Shown here: positions 49,401-62,000 of the stretch, piece by piece
Position numbering within the stretch: the first letter of the stretch is position 1
Layout: each line of letters begins with the position of its first letter
NCBI GenBank assembly: GCA_963969345.1
Contig: OZ017766.1
Coordinates: 12,648,001-12,712,000 of the forward strand
Length of the DNA: 64,000 nucleotides
Direction of reading: 5' to 3'
Origin: Turbatrix aceti
Taxonomy: Eukaryota; Nematoda; Chromadorea; Rhabditida; Panagrolaimidae
Program-made: the position numbers and the translations under genes
Notes under the pieces: generated by a model
Databases searched by the model: none
What the model was told of the DNA's origin: nothing
What the model saw: only the letters and a program-made list of their open reading frames with translations

Positions 49401-49919
49401 ATTTAACAAGTCAGCGTTATTCGCAAAACATTACATCATTTCATTTCATTCATTTCATTTCATTCATTTCATTTATTCTCTAACTCGTACGCACCATATC
49501 ATACAACACTACAATGAACAGTCAGAAGGTGATGAAGATGATGATGGCGACTCGTACGTAGAGGGGCCCATCCGGAACGGATGTCTTTGCGATACGTGCA
49601 CCCTGAGTTCGCAGCTCTTACAGGGGACGGGACGTGTTGTTGGTGTGGTGTGTTTTTCGATTGGATGATGACGAATGAGAATGAGTTGTAGAAGACCGCT
49701 GCGCCCAAGCGGGATCGAACCTCGACCTTGATTTCCTTGTAGACGCGCCACACACCACTGGGCCACCCGAGCCCTAAAAACATTACATCGATTGATAAAA
49801 ATTACGTCTATCGATTCGTAGACCAGACTACTCAACTTATACGTACAAGACGATACTTTGGTGTAAGCACTACAGGAATTAACGGAAACACTACAATAAC
49901 AACTGTATTTGAAAAGTGA
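46419..49919 (+). CDS. Unrecognised large protein with hydrophobic segments, upstream partner of the SecA-like gene; last exon interrupted by a SINE
   Basis: Exons are 46419-46634, 46761-46929, 46980-47567, 47611-47858, 47922-48460, 48512-49028 and 49115-49919. The last is interrupted by a SINE (49438-49776) plus a 13-bp duplication. Discounting these, the frame closes at TGA 49917-49919 with 909 residues; as sequenced it stops at 49483. An acceptor 8 bases before the ATG suggests trans-splicing. Residues 70-330 hold several hydrophobic stretches (YLTPACVFGGPALASMATRT, IVTSALLAALSAI, SVTTIIASFINLL, AFCILLFMFTNTIV), so membrane association is possible. The rest is Lys/Glu/Asn-rich and helical-looking. 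The N-terminal half faintly recalls the uncharacterised DUF4781 domain of arthropod proteins, but I am unsure. The next gene begins 143 bp downstream on the same strand. Confidence 0.72.
49425..49789 (-). mobile_element. tRNA-derived SINE inserted in a coding exon, 13-bp target duplication
   Basis: AAAACATTACATC occurs at 49425-49437 and 49777-49789, with the SINE at 49438-49776. On minus it starts near 49775 with a tRNA-like head (A box TGGCCCAGTGG, B box GGTTCGATCCC). A body and a tail of ATGAA/GAAATGAA units follow. The element sits antisense in the last exon of the 46419 gene and closes the frame early. Confidence 0.88.
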
Positions 49920-50062
49920 TACATGTTATATTTATTTACAACTTATTAAAAATAAATTTACCCTTGGTAAAATGTGCTTATTATATAAATAATGTTTGAC
50001 AACATTATAATACCTTAAGTGACACAAAATAACTTTCAGCGATTAATTTGTTTTAGACACAA
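49920..50062 (+). promoter_or_regulatory. Operon-like intercistronic spacer with poly(A) signal and splice acceptor
   Basis: AATAAA lies at 49951 and the acceptor TTTGTTTTAG ends at 50056, six bases before the next ATG. The 143-bp distance is close to that of nematode operons, in which downstream genes receive a spliced leader. Confidence 0.5.
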
Positions 50063-53000
50063 ATGACAACATACACTCCTGAAAGTCTCGAAGTTGCGAT
50101 CGCCGTCAGAGTATACGGTAGTCACGATGCAAGTTTAGACAACATGCTCATATCAATGTTTGGTGATGAAAAAGAAAACATCCCGAAACCACTCATTAAA
50201 CGCGTTCGGCAGCTTTACATCAAGCATCAAAAACTGATCGTACAGCATCTTGGCAAAAATTACATTGCTGACTTTGTAAAACGTGGTGAAACGAATGACA
50301 TACAACATTTTCAAGAATGCATAAAACAACAGCAACAACAAAACTTGTTTCAAAGCTTGGACAACGACAGCGCCGAGAACATTCAATTGAGAATTAATCA
50401 CTTACAACAAATTGAAGCAGCTCAATCAGTCTTCAAGTATTTCAGCCGATATTTTATAACTCAAGTCAAAGTATTCATCAAGTGTGACATCGAAAATGAA
50501 TTCAGAAATTCACTTCAAGATTGGATTAAAAGCGGTGAAATCAATTTGGAAACTTGGAAAAGGTTAAATACCTGGTATCAAAACGGAAACAAATTGTCCA
50601 GTTTTTTGAAAGAAGATTTTAAACCGTCTTCAACGAACGATGTTCTTATTAAAAACGTCAAAAAATTAGCAGGCAAAATCACAACAAATGAATTTCTGAA
50701 TCCAAAATCCATTTCAGCGCTGTTAGGTATGTACATATGTCATGTAAAAACTTAAAAAATCACAATTTCATTTCTTTTAGAAAAAACATTCGAGTCGCCA
50801 AAAATTACGGTTGACAACAACAAAATAACTGTCAACGGAAAAGTTGTTTACCTGGATGAAAAGTTCGTTCAGGAAATTCTTGATCACCTCAAAAACGCAG
50901 AGAAAGAAATCATGCAAATTGAAGTTTACGCATCTTATTTTTGTGCTTTGTGCACTGACTTGCTATTCTATGGTACATTTTTTAAAAAAAAAACGGGACA
51001 AAGTGCTATTATTTTTTTAGAGAAAAACCTTGTCATTTCAACAAGTAAGCTCAGAATCTGGAACAAGTGTTGTATTAATCTTTCTGGCAGGAGTTACGAA
51101 CCATTGGAACGAAAAGCTAAAAATGCTGAAAATTCAATGGAAGATGGAACAAAGGGCGCCGACGGAAAGCCCGGTGGATCCAGTGGCAATTTAACTATTC
51201 TTACTCGATTCATCGTGCGTTTTTTATATATTTATCAGAACAAAAATGTTTTTTATCCAAATTTTTTATCCAAGCATAATTTATTTTGCAGGTTGAAAGC
51301 GAACTTCTTCAAGTCTTTTTGAATGGTGGACGAGGACAAGACGGCGAAAACGGTGGGGATGGTTACAAAGGGAACGATGGAAAAGGAGTGACGGCTGAGG
51401 AAATCGATGGCTCGTTCAGGCATTACACCAGCTTGTATTGGAATTCCTGGCCCACGTTTGAAAACTACAATCCTGGTGATAATTGGAAAGAGGAAATTTA
51501 TGAAAACAGCAGATACTACAAATACGCCTACAAAAAATTTACTGATGCTGACAATCGAGTACTTCACTACAGCTACGCTGGAATAAGTGTTTGTTGGTTT
51601 TGGCCGTGTAGGTACGATTCATTTATCCACATTATTGGCGCCCCCGGTGAAAAGGGAACAAAAGGTGGTACAAATGGAGTCGGAGGCGAAGGCGGATATC
51701 GTGGAGAATGTTTGGTAATGAATCCGGAAACAATGGAAAAATTTAGCATTAATGTTACTCGAAACACCGGCGAGAATGGAAAAAACGCTGATTGCGGAAA
51801 ACCCGGTAGCAATGGAAAAAAAGGAAACGACAGAGCAATTATTGACTCTAGCCTGGGATATAGATGCGAACTCGGCGACAATGAACACACGCTTAAGACT
51901 GAGAGATATTCATGGACAGGTGATTCACGCAGATATTGCGGATACGAAAAGAACTGCAAAGACGAACCCTACCCCTGGGTAAAATTTGTAAACGACGAAA
52001 CGTGTCAGAGTTCACTTGTCAGTTTGACAGCTTCACAAAACCAATACACAAAAGCGGTAGCCCAATCAGCTGTCATGACAGAAAACGTCATGAATAAAAG
52101 CGCAGAACTTTTCGACGATGAATCTGCGTTTGTCGAAGAAGTTTCGCTGGAATTTGAAGACGTAGACGAAGACGAAGAAGAAGAAGAAACAGAGGAACAA
52201 ACAGTAGAACAGGTAATGGTGCTTCGACAGTCCGGTGACACCAAAATCACGGAATACACAACAGAAAGCCTAAAAACCATAATTCCAAAACCAACTCCTC
52301 AAAGCCTGATAAAAGACATCAAAAAAAGTGGTTGTTTTGGAATAGTCACTTCTGCAGCACAGAATCTGTTTGATTTGTTTACGTTGGAAATGGATTCAAA
52401 ACAACTGGAAAGCATTCGCTTTCCAACATTGTTTCAAAAAAATCATTTTGTTCATGCCGTTGGTGATAAATCAGTGCCACTGACTCTGATTGCTCTGCGT
52501 CAATGTCACATTCAAAATGGTAAAACGTACGAAGAGATATTGGATTTTGCAACAACAGTAGCTTTGAGGAGGAAACTGAAATTCGAAATGACTCGATACC
52601 AAGGAGAACACAGCAATTCCGTTATTAATTTTTTGACTTCAGATATTACAGTGGATGAAAGCATCAAACCAACCGAAATCCTAGAAGGCGTGCGAAAAAG
52701 CTCACAACTAGAAGTATCTCAAGAATCAGTTTTCAAGTTAATAAAAAACGTAATTTCACACCAAGAAACATACTACATTCCAAACGAAGAGCTCATATCG
52801 TTACATGTTTTTATCCAAACGCTTCCACTCGATCTAAAGCAATCCATTGATGAATTCAATCAACCCCAAATAGTTTGGAGCAACGGAGATATCGAAAAAC
52901 TTCTAATGAAATTGTTCGAAATATTAGTCAAGAAACAAAAAATAGCAGAAAGCCATGGTTAGCATTTTACAAAATATTAGGCATATTTAACAATTTTTTT

Positions 53001-56000
53001 TAGATGCCGATTTTTCTGAAGCTGAACCGCCTAATCAATCATCACCTAAAGATGATGAGAACAATTCTCCCTCTATCAATTTGGTGATAACTGACGAGAC
53101 CAAAACCAAATTTCAAAATCTGGTAAAAAAGATAAACTCGAATGTAGATGCTATTCTGCCGGGAATAGTGCCGTTTCAACACTACTTTGAAAAAAACAAA
53201 GAATCTATTCAACGATACAGAGAACAGCTTCCTGAATTACTATTTTCCAAAAACAAACAAACTCATAAAAATGACAGATGGTTTAACAAACTTGGAAGCA
53301 AAGCTTCTGCTTTTCTGTTCAAAGACGTAGGCAAAAGTGTAGAGGCAACATTGTTTGTTATGAAAGCCTACTTCATTGCCCAAGAAGTTTTACCGTTTAA
53401 TCGGAAGCTCTACAACTGTAACTGGCTCGTAAATTGCGACAATGACAAAGTCAAAAACAGAAAAACTTTTGTAAACGACGTCGATGATCCGAACTTTACA
53501 AATTTCATTCAACAACTTCGGCAACAACCATTTGATGTCACAAGCGATTACTGTTCGCGAGAAATGAAAAGCAAAGGAATTAATTCGTCAGCTGTGCAGT
53601 ACATTTATTGTTTGGAAAACAACAAAAATATTGCAAGCTACGTGTCTGTTGGTCACCAAAACCTTCAGCGGCAATATTTTTTCAAGTCTGCAAATCCGCA
53701 AATAAGCAAAACTGAGTTCATTTGGATTGACAAAGATGTCGTTGAAGCACAACGAATTCTTGCAGACAAAGAAAAATCAGCTGTCGACAAAATATTAGAT
53801 ACCGGAATAAACATCCCTGACCTGACAACATTCTATCAATCTGAGCTACAAAAAAACGTAAAACAATGGATGGAAAGCTATTTCGTCGTCACACAATTTG
53901 AACAACTGCTACAGTTTCTGTGCGCTCGATTCTTCATCGACGGGTGTCATCTGAGCTTATTTGAACTTCAGTTCACACTGTCGACTTTTAGTCATCTTCA
54001 CACAAAGTACCGCATTAACCTTCACTTTGTTCTAACGCTCCTGGCATCTGCGTCACAAACAAATTTTGTCAACATTCTTTTGTTTATTCGGCTCTGCTAT
54101 CGGTACGAAAAACGCCTTGAACTAAAATCCAAAATCTGGAAGGGCATTCAACTTATCGACAACGTACGACTCAAAATTGTTTTCGGTATCAAGTTAGCTG
54201 ATTACGACAACTCTATTGAGATGGATATGTTGTACAAGATTATTCTCATGCTTCAACACGCCTCAACGGGATCCGAAAAGCTGGAAAACCTGACAATGGC
54301 CATGTGGATCGAAATTGCTCAAAAACAAACTTGGTCTGAAATTAGCTCAGTATTGAAAGAATTTGGAAAAGCTGGATACTATCTCGGCGTACTGGACAGC
54401 AAAGGATTCCTACGCGAACAAAAAATGATGAGTGAAGTTCTTCGAAGCGTTAAATACGTCCCGGAAAACGATCTAGCCAAGTTCACGTTTATGCTTTGCA
54501 ACCGTGAATTTGAAGAAAACAAAGTAGAAATCAATATCAAAAAATTTAAAAAATGGTTGCAGAAAAAAAACAACTGGAAATGCGATGCAATAGCGCATTC
54601 TGAGAAACATGCTACGCTCATCACTGACGAAATATTGCAAAAAGAATTTATCAGTTATCATAATACCAGTCAAATGGAATTTGACGCTGAAGACGACATG
54701 GATTCCGATGACGAAAATAAGAATATTCCTGAAGACGAGCTAGACAGTCAACCAGAATCTGAAGACTACGACATTGAAGCCGCTGACATAATTTTTGATA
54801 ACAGTGCTGAAGTTTATGAGAGCGATGATAACACTGAACCGGAGTCTGACAGTTATGACATTGAAAACGACATGGATTCTGACAATGAAAACATTGAGGA
54901 TATTGAGGACGACAACAATTCAGTGAACAAAGTCAGTAAAAAAACTAAAAGTGAAATGCTCTGCTTTGACATTTGTCGAAAAATTGATGACCTTAAACGA
55001 CTTGTTGTCGGACAACATGATCAAACACCGGAAGAAAAAGCCAAGCGTCAAGAAACAGTCGCTAAATACTGCACCTATCTTGAACAATTGGAGAACAATG
55101 CAGCACCAACAGAAGCTTGCAAATTGTTGTTAGAATTCGACAAGTATCTGGAAAATCTTTTCAAGAAAAAACTTAGAATCACGCAAAAAATGGCAGTGTT
55201 ATGTGCAGTCGAAGCTCAAGAGCCTGTCCTAGAACAAGTGCACACAGGTGAAGGAAAGTCATTTATCATCGCTGCGATAGCCATCATCAGGTGTATCCGA
55301 GACAAGCAAACTGTCGACATCATCACAAGCTCTCCGGTGCTTGCAGAAAGAGATGCCAAAGAACTAGAACCTCTCTACGCTAAATTCAAACTTCGAGTGG
55401 GACACAATTGCTCTGAATCCATTATTGAACGTCAAAGAGCATACTCCGATGATATTGTCTATGGCGATATCAGTCGTTTCCAGCGTGACTACCTCATGCA
55501 GACGTTTTACAAGAAAACTATCCTTGGAAGCAGAATTAGAGACGTTGTAATTGTCGATGAAGTTGACAATATGCTTCTGGACAATGGAAACAACATTCTG
55601 TATCTTTCACACGATGTTCCATGCCTGAATATCCTGGAATCCTTATTTGTGTACATCCTCAGGGAAGTCCATTCTCCGATATTTAACGGACAACAAAACA
55701 GCATGGAACACATGCAAAGTCAGTATGAAACAGATATCATTGTAGTGTTACCGAGGAAAAGGTTGGTCGGTGGTGGGACTTGAACCCACGACTGGTCGCT
55801 ATCCGGGCGCCTGCTCTAACCACTGAGCTACAACCAACGCAACTCTCTTCCTCAGTTGGGGCGCTGGTATATGCACACGTAACATATACCCCCTCTTCTG
55901 AATACGAACGTCCTCGTTCGTCCAGCGCCCCTGTAGGTTCTACAGGCCGGAATGGGACATCGGCCTGCTCGACAGGATCGCCATTTGTTGATTTCACTGG

Positions 56001-59000
56001 CTTTGGTGTTATCAAATAAATTGATTGGTCCGTTGCGGAACTGTTAACCGAATGACCACGTCGAGGGGCGCCATCCTCGGCGGAACGAAATGCTGTGGGG
56101 GGTTCTGCTCTCTTTGCATGCTTGATAAAATAGTAATAAATTTCATTCGATGTTGAATCGCTTAATCGTCTCATGTTTTGAAAAAAATACTTGTTTGGTC
56201 CGATTTTTGTATGGAAATAAAACTGAATGGTGATTAGTTGTCGTTTGTTAAGTACAACTGCGCAGGGGTCGAGGGAATCCCTTCCTGCGTTGGTGTAGCT
56301 CAGTGGTTAGAGCAGGCGCCCGGATAGCGCCCAGTCGTGGGTTCAAATCCCACCACCGACCAACCTTTTCCTGGGATTACATAGGGAGAACCGAAAGTAT
56401 AGTTTTGGCTCCGCCCAAGCGGCCGCTGCGTCTCTCGCTGAATGGCTGCAGCCATGGCTGCGAGCGTGTGTCTGACTCTCTCTCTTCTCCCTTGTCTTTT
56501 CACCACCGCGCTGCGCGCGTTCGCTGGTTCGAATTAATGTCAAAAAAATCTAAATTTTGTCCAAATTAGAATTTTTGAATTGTTTCAAGTCAGATTAGTG
56601 ATCGTCATGATATTTGAAGCATTTTGACCCAAAATGGGATTTTTTGAATCAATTTTGACAAAAATCGAGTAGGGTACGGTACAGTGGGGTGCATAAAGAT
56701 AGGACCACCTTAAAATTGGGGATTACGGTCTTTTATTGATACGGTAGACAAAATCCGCTTTCAGAAATGAACTCAGCGGTCCAGGAAACCCTATTGGCGA
56801 TGTAAACCCGGTAAAATATAGCCGTTGTATGGGCGAAACGCCACAAACTTGATTTTTTGGGTGGTGCAAAAAGATAGGACCACGTTACTCAAAATTAATT
56901 TTGCAAGTAAACTATCAACCATTGAGAGTTTTAGTAATTTATACAACTATTAGGAACACAATCGATGTAAAAAATGTGTATAACACATACATCGACTTGC
57001 GCTACAATGATATTTTTGCCAATATTTGACTTGAGTACCCCCAACATCGAAAATTGCATCCTAGAAGTCAATAGATTTTTTCCATGAACGTTCTATGCAC
57101 CCAAAATGTTCTAACAGGACCGTTTAACAAATCTGATGCTAAATGGGGCATCTGTTGGACTTGGATCGACCGAAACATTGATTTTTTTGACCTCAAGTTG
57201 ACTAGATGTGCCCCTATTTGCATGAATTTTGGCTCCATTTCGCTGGATTGCTTGTGCCTTGCGGCGGTTTTGCGTCTAAATAAAAGAATATTATTGGTAA
57301 AAACATTGTAAAATGATTGGGGGTTTTTGTAACGTGTGTTGAACAGAGTGCAACGGAATCTATTTTCACCAAAAATCATGGAGGGTTCCCTGTTCAAATC
57401 TCATCATCCAAACCATGTACTATTTATGCCAAATCATAAGATTTAGCCTGATATGTATTATTTTGAGTCAAGAACAATTATTGAGCCTGCTGCACAGTGT
57501 TTTGATTGAAAAAACCGGGATGACGAAGTTACCGGTGTAGGGGGTGAAGATAATAAATGTGATGCGCTCCGTGCCGGCGTCGGTTCACAGCGAACAGACC
57601 CCCAATCATTTTACAATGTTTTTACCAATAATATTCTTTTATTTAGACGCAAAACCGCCGCAAGGCACAAGCCATCCAGCGAAATGGAGCCAAAATTCAT
57701 GCAAATAGGGGCACATCTAGTCAACTTGAGGTCAAAAAAATCAATGTTTCGGTCGATCCAAGTCCAACAGATGCCCCATTTAGCATCAGATTTGTTAAAC
57801 GGTCCTGTTAGAACATTTTGGGTGCATAGAACGTTCATGGAAAAAATCTATTGACTTCTAGGATGCAATTTTCGATGTTGGGGGTACTCAAGTCAAATAT
57901 TGGTAAAAATATCATTGTAGCGCAAGTCGACGTATGTGTTATATACATTTTTTACATCGATTGTGTTCCAAATAGTTGTATAAATTACTAAAACTCTCAA
58001 TGGTTGATAGTTTACTTGCAAAATTAATTTTGAGTAACGTGGTCCTATCTTTTTGCACCACCCAAAAAATCAAGTTTGTGGCGTTTCGCCCATACAATGG
58101 CTATATTTTACCGGGTTTACATCGCCAATAGGGTTTCCTGGACCGCTGAATTCATTTCTGAAAGCGGATTTTGTCTACCGTATCAATAAAAGACCGTAAT
58201 CCCCAATTTTAAGGTGGTCCTATCTTTATGCACCCCACTGTAGAAAAAACGCCAGAGGGTTCAAAATAATGATAGAAAGCTGAAAATTTCAGTATAGACT
58301 AAAAACTAAATTTCCTTTCGAATGAAGTACTCAGTTTTGTGATATCGAATCGATAAATGACCGAAAAAACGCTTTTTTTCGAAAATTTGAAAATTTAGGA
58401 ACTTTTTAGAACTTTGATCAAAAAGTGAATATCACCAGTGGAAAGAGCAGTATCTTTTTTATCCAGAGCCAAATTTTCAGATTTTTACCATATCGCATGG
58501 GCATACGGTAGCGATTCTCCCGAACCCTACTTGTTCCAACGCCTGAGGCAATTAGGTGAAGCATTGCTTAACAACGGGAGATAGCACATCTTGTACGGCA
58601 TTCTTCGGTCTACAAAATGATGTGACTCTCGAATTTTTATCTATTTTTTTGGCTTCACAATATTAATTCGCGTAACATACACTCATTTTTGGTACCAATT
58701 TTCCGACAATCAAAATCGAAAAAGTGGGGTTTGGTGAAAAAATCGCCATAGGCTCAGTTTTGGGGTGTTATAGCATGAATCTCGACCCAAGACGTAGAAA
58801 ACCCTGTAGAATTCAAAAATTATACTGTTTTGTTCCTAAAGGTTCGAAAAAGTTCCGAAAACTGCTTTTTTTTCGAAAATTTGAATGTTTAGGAACTTTT
58901 TGGTCCAAATTAAGAAAAATGGATATCACCACCAAATTCAGAATTTAATTTTACCCCGGTACTGAAATTTTCAGCAACATTTGTTTCCAACTGTGTAAAT

Positions 59001-62000
59001 GGCGATTTTTTCCCCAGACCCCACTTTTTGGATTTCAATTGTCGGAAAATTGGTACCAAAAATGAGTGTATGTTGCGCGAATTAATATTGTGAAGCCAAA
59101 AAAATAGATAAAAATTCGAGAGTTACGTCATTTTGTAGGCCGAAAAATTTCTAATAAGATAGGTTATCTCCCGTTGTTAAGCAATGCTTCACCTAATTGC
59201 CTCAGGCGTTGGAACAAGTAGGGTTCGGGAGAATCGCTACCGTATGCCCATGCGATGTGGTAAAAATCTGAAAATTTGGCTCTGGATAAAAAAGATACTG
59301 CTCTTTCCATTGGTGATATTCACTTTTTGATCAAAGTTCTAAAAAGTTCCTAAATTTTCAAATTTCCGAAAAAAACCGTTTTTTCGGACATTTATCGATT
59401 CGATATCAAAAAACTGAGTAAGCCATTCGAAAGGAAATTTAGTTTTTAGTCTATACTGAAATTTTCAGCTTTCTATCATTATTTTGAACCCTCTGGCGTT
59501 TTTTCTACCGTACCCTACTCGATTTTTGTCAAAATTGATTCAAAAAATCCCATTTTGGGTCAAAATGCTTCAAATATCATGACGATCACTAATCTGACTT
59601 GAAACAATTCAAAAATTCTAATTTGGACAAAATTTAGATTTTTTTGACATTAATTCGAACCAGCGAACGCGCGCAGCGCGGTGGTGAAAAGACAAGGGAG
59701 AAGAGAGAGAGTCAGACACACGCTCGCAGCCATGGCTGCAGCCATTCAGCGAGAGACGCAGCGGCCGCTTGGGCGGAGCCAAAACTATACTTTCGGTTCT
59801 CCCTATGTAATCCCCCTTTTCCTCGGTAACAAATGGCGATCCTGGCAGGATGGATGATCGCGTAGACAGTGGAGTCGTCGACGTCCAGGTTGAGGGAAGG
59901 TTGGGGACGTCGTGCATGTGCCATCCTGCCAGCACTCGCGCTGTCATGTGGCACATGCACGACGTCCCCAACCTTCCCTCAACCTGGACGTCGACGACTC
60001 CACTGTCTACACAGGCCCGACAAAATGCAGGGATGCACACCAAAACCGCGGGGATGCAAAAATTCCGCGGGGATGCACACCAAAACCGCGGGGATGCTTT
60101 TTTTGGGTGTTTGAGGCTGAGATGCATCCCCGCGCTTTCTCGTTGCATCCCTGCATTACGCTTTTTGCAGGGATGCGAACGAAAAGCGCGGGGATGCGCA
60201 CGAATGCTTGCCAAGTTCAAAAACATTTCTAAATTCGACGCCATTTTAAATAAAAAATCGCAACTCGATTTATAATTGACTTTTGCTTTCAAAAATTTTG
60301 GTACATATCAAGTACATGTGTACCTTCAAATGACATATTTTATTTTTTTTTATTTTATCAAATTTATCAAAATTGAAGGAGGTGTGGTAGAAAAATCACT
60401 GCGTGCGAACCAAACGAGCTGGAAACAAAATTGAAAGCAATTCTGAAGCCCAACAAAATTGTCTAACTTATTTTTTACAAAAAAGTATACCATGTCAACT
60501 TAGAAATGCCCAAAAAAAGGTTTCCAAAAAAAATTTCGAAGAAAAATTAGGTTTTCGGAACTTTTTAGAACTTTGATCAAAAAACTGAGTACGTCATTGG
60601 ATTCTGCGTTTATTTTCACGCCGGGTCCTATTTTTTCGTAAAAATGCAATTTCAATGCGCTCCGCGCTGAATTTTTCCCTGAACCCTACTTTGTAAAAGT
60701 TTGGTGTCTGAAAACCAAAAAAAGTGGGGTTCAGAAGAATTTATGCACCGGCGCGCAGGAAAATAATAAAATTCTGAAACACGTGTCCCGAACGTAAAAC
60801 ATACTGTAGAATTCGATTCTAATATTGGTTTTTTGATTGAAGTTCTAAAAAGTTCCGAAAATTAGGTTTTTCTTAGAAATTTAGATTTTTTAGAAACTTA
60901 GAAAGAATTGTGGAAAATGATACTATTTTTAATGGATAGAAAATTTAGTTGTGCTTCAGAATCACTTTTAATTGGGTTTCTAAGTATAATTTCGTACGAG
61001 ATATGATTTTTCTAGTACACCTCCTTCAATTTTGTCAAAAATGAAAATTTTTTCAAACATGAGTAGCACTGCTCGAAAGGCAATGTTCGAATCTTATTTG
61101 TCAAACTATAAAACACAAAGATGCCTTGTCAGAAACTAATGTTTTCGAATTTTGAAATAAATTTCGTTCATAAATTTTTACACGGCCGCAGTTTTGCGAC
61201 TTTTCTTGTTTTGAGGAGTCTCAACGCGAATGTTTCGAGCGAGCTCGCTCGTTTTGGCCAGTCCAAGAACTTTGTCATTTTTTCATTTTTCTGTCTGTTA
61301 TTTTTTTTACGAATGTGTTGTAATCGTTGTTTTTTGGCGTGAATTCTATTGTTTTTGTTTTAGGATTTTCCGGTAACAGCTTCCACGTGACTACACCCGA
61401 TCGGCAACTCACCCCAAGCGATGATCCCTTTGCTGTTGCTGTCGACGTAAGTTTTTTTTTCAACTTTTCAAAGTTTTGGGGCATGATGACGACTTTTTTG
61501 AAAACCAACCAAGTTTTACCCGGTTTTTTACCTTTCTTTGCGATTGTATGATGAGTTCTTGCGATTTATTAGGTAGGATGGCGCTGCGACAGATGGGGTG
61601 CCAAGAATGGCTTCACAATCGCAGAAAATGGAAAAAAATTGGTTGAAAGGCAGTTGGCATGAAATTCAGGGGCATAAAAACTTTCGGGCTTCGTTATTGT
61701 TTTTACTCAAAGTTTCAGATGATGGTAATCCCCGCTTATCTTCAAATTTACTGTACGTTTGAAGAAAAATTCGAAAAATGAACTAACTTTACTGATTTTA
61801 GGTAAACCGACTTCAAAGAAAAAGACCGTGTAAATCAACGTGTTCGGCCACGAAGAGCACGCATTCAACCACGTGAGTTATCCGGATTTCCAAAAATCAT
61901 GATTTACTTGAATCTACTTTTAGATCATTGCCGTTTTCACATCTTATTTGAATGCCGAACTGGATGCCTGACACCGACGTCGTTCTCCCCAACAACTTCG

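Noticed and set aside
57068..57838. Mirror-image 75-codon frames (57084-57311 plus, 57611-57838 minus)
   Set aside because: They are the same arm sequence of the palindromic element read twice; no transposase motif is present.
59618..60292. Long frames (141-224 codons) over the composite insertion
   Set aside because: They run through inverted repeats and GGGATGC clusters in several frames on both strands; the repeats, not a gene, keep them open.
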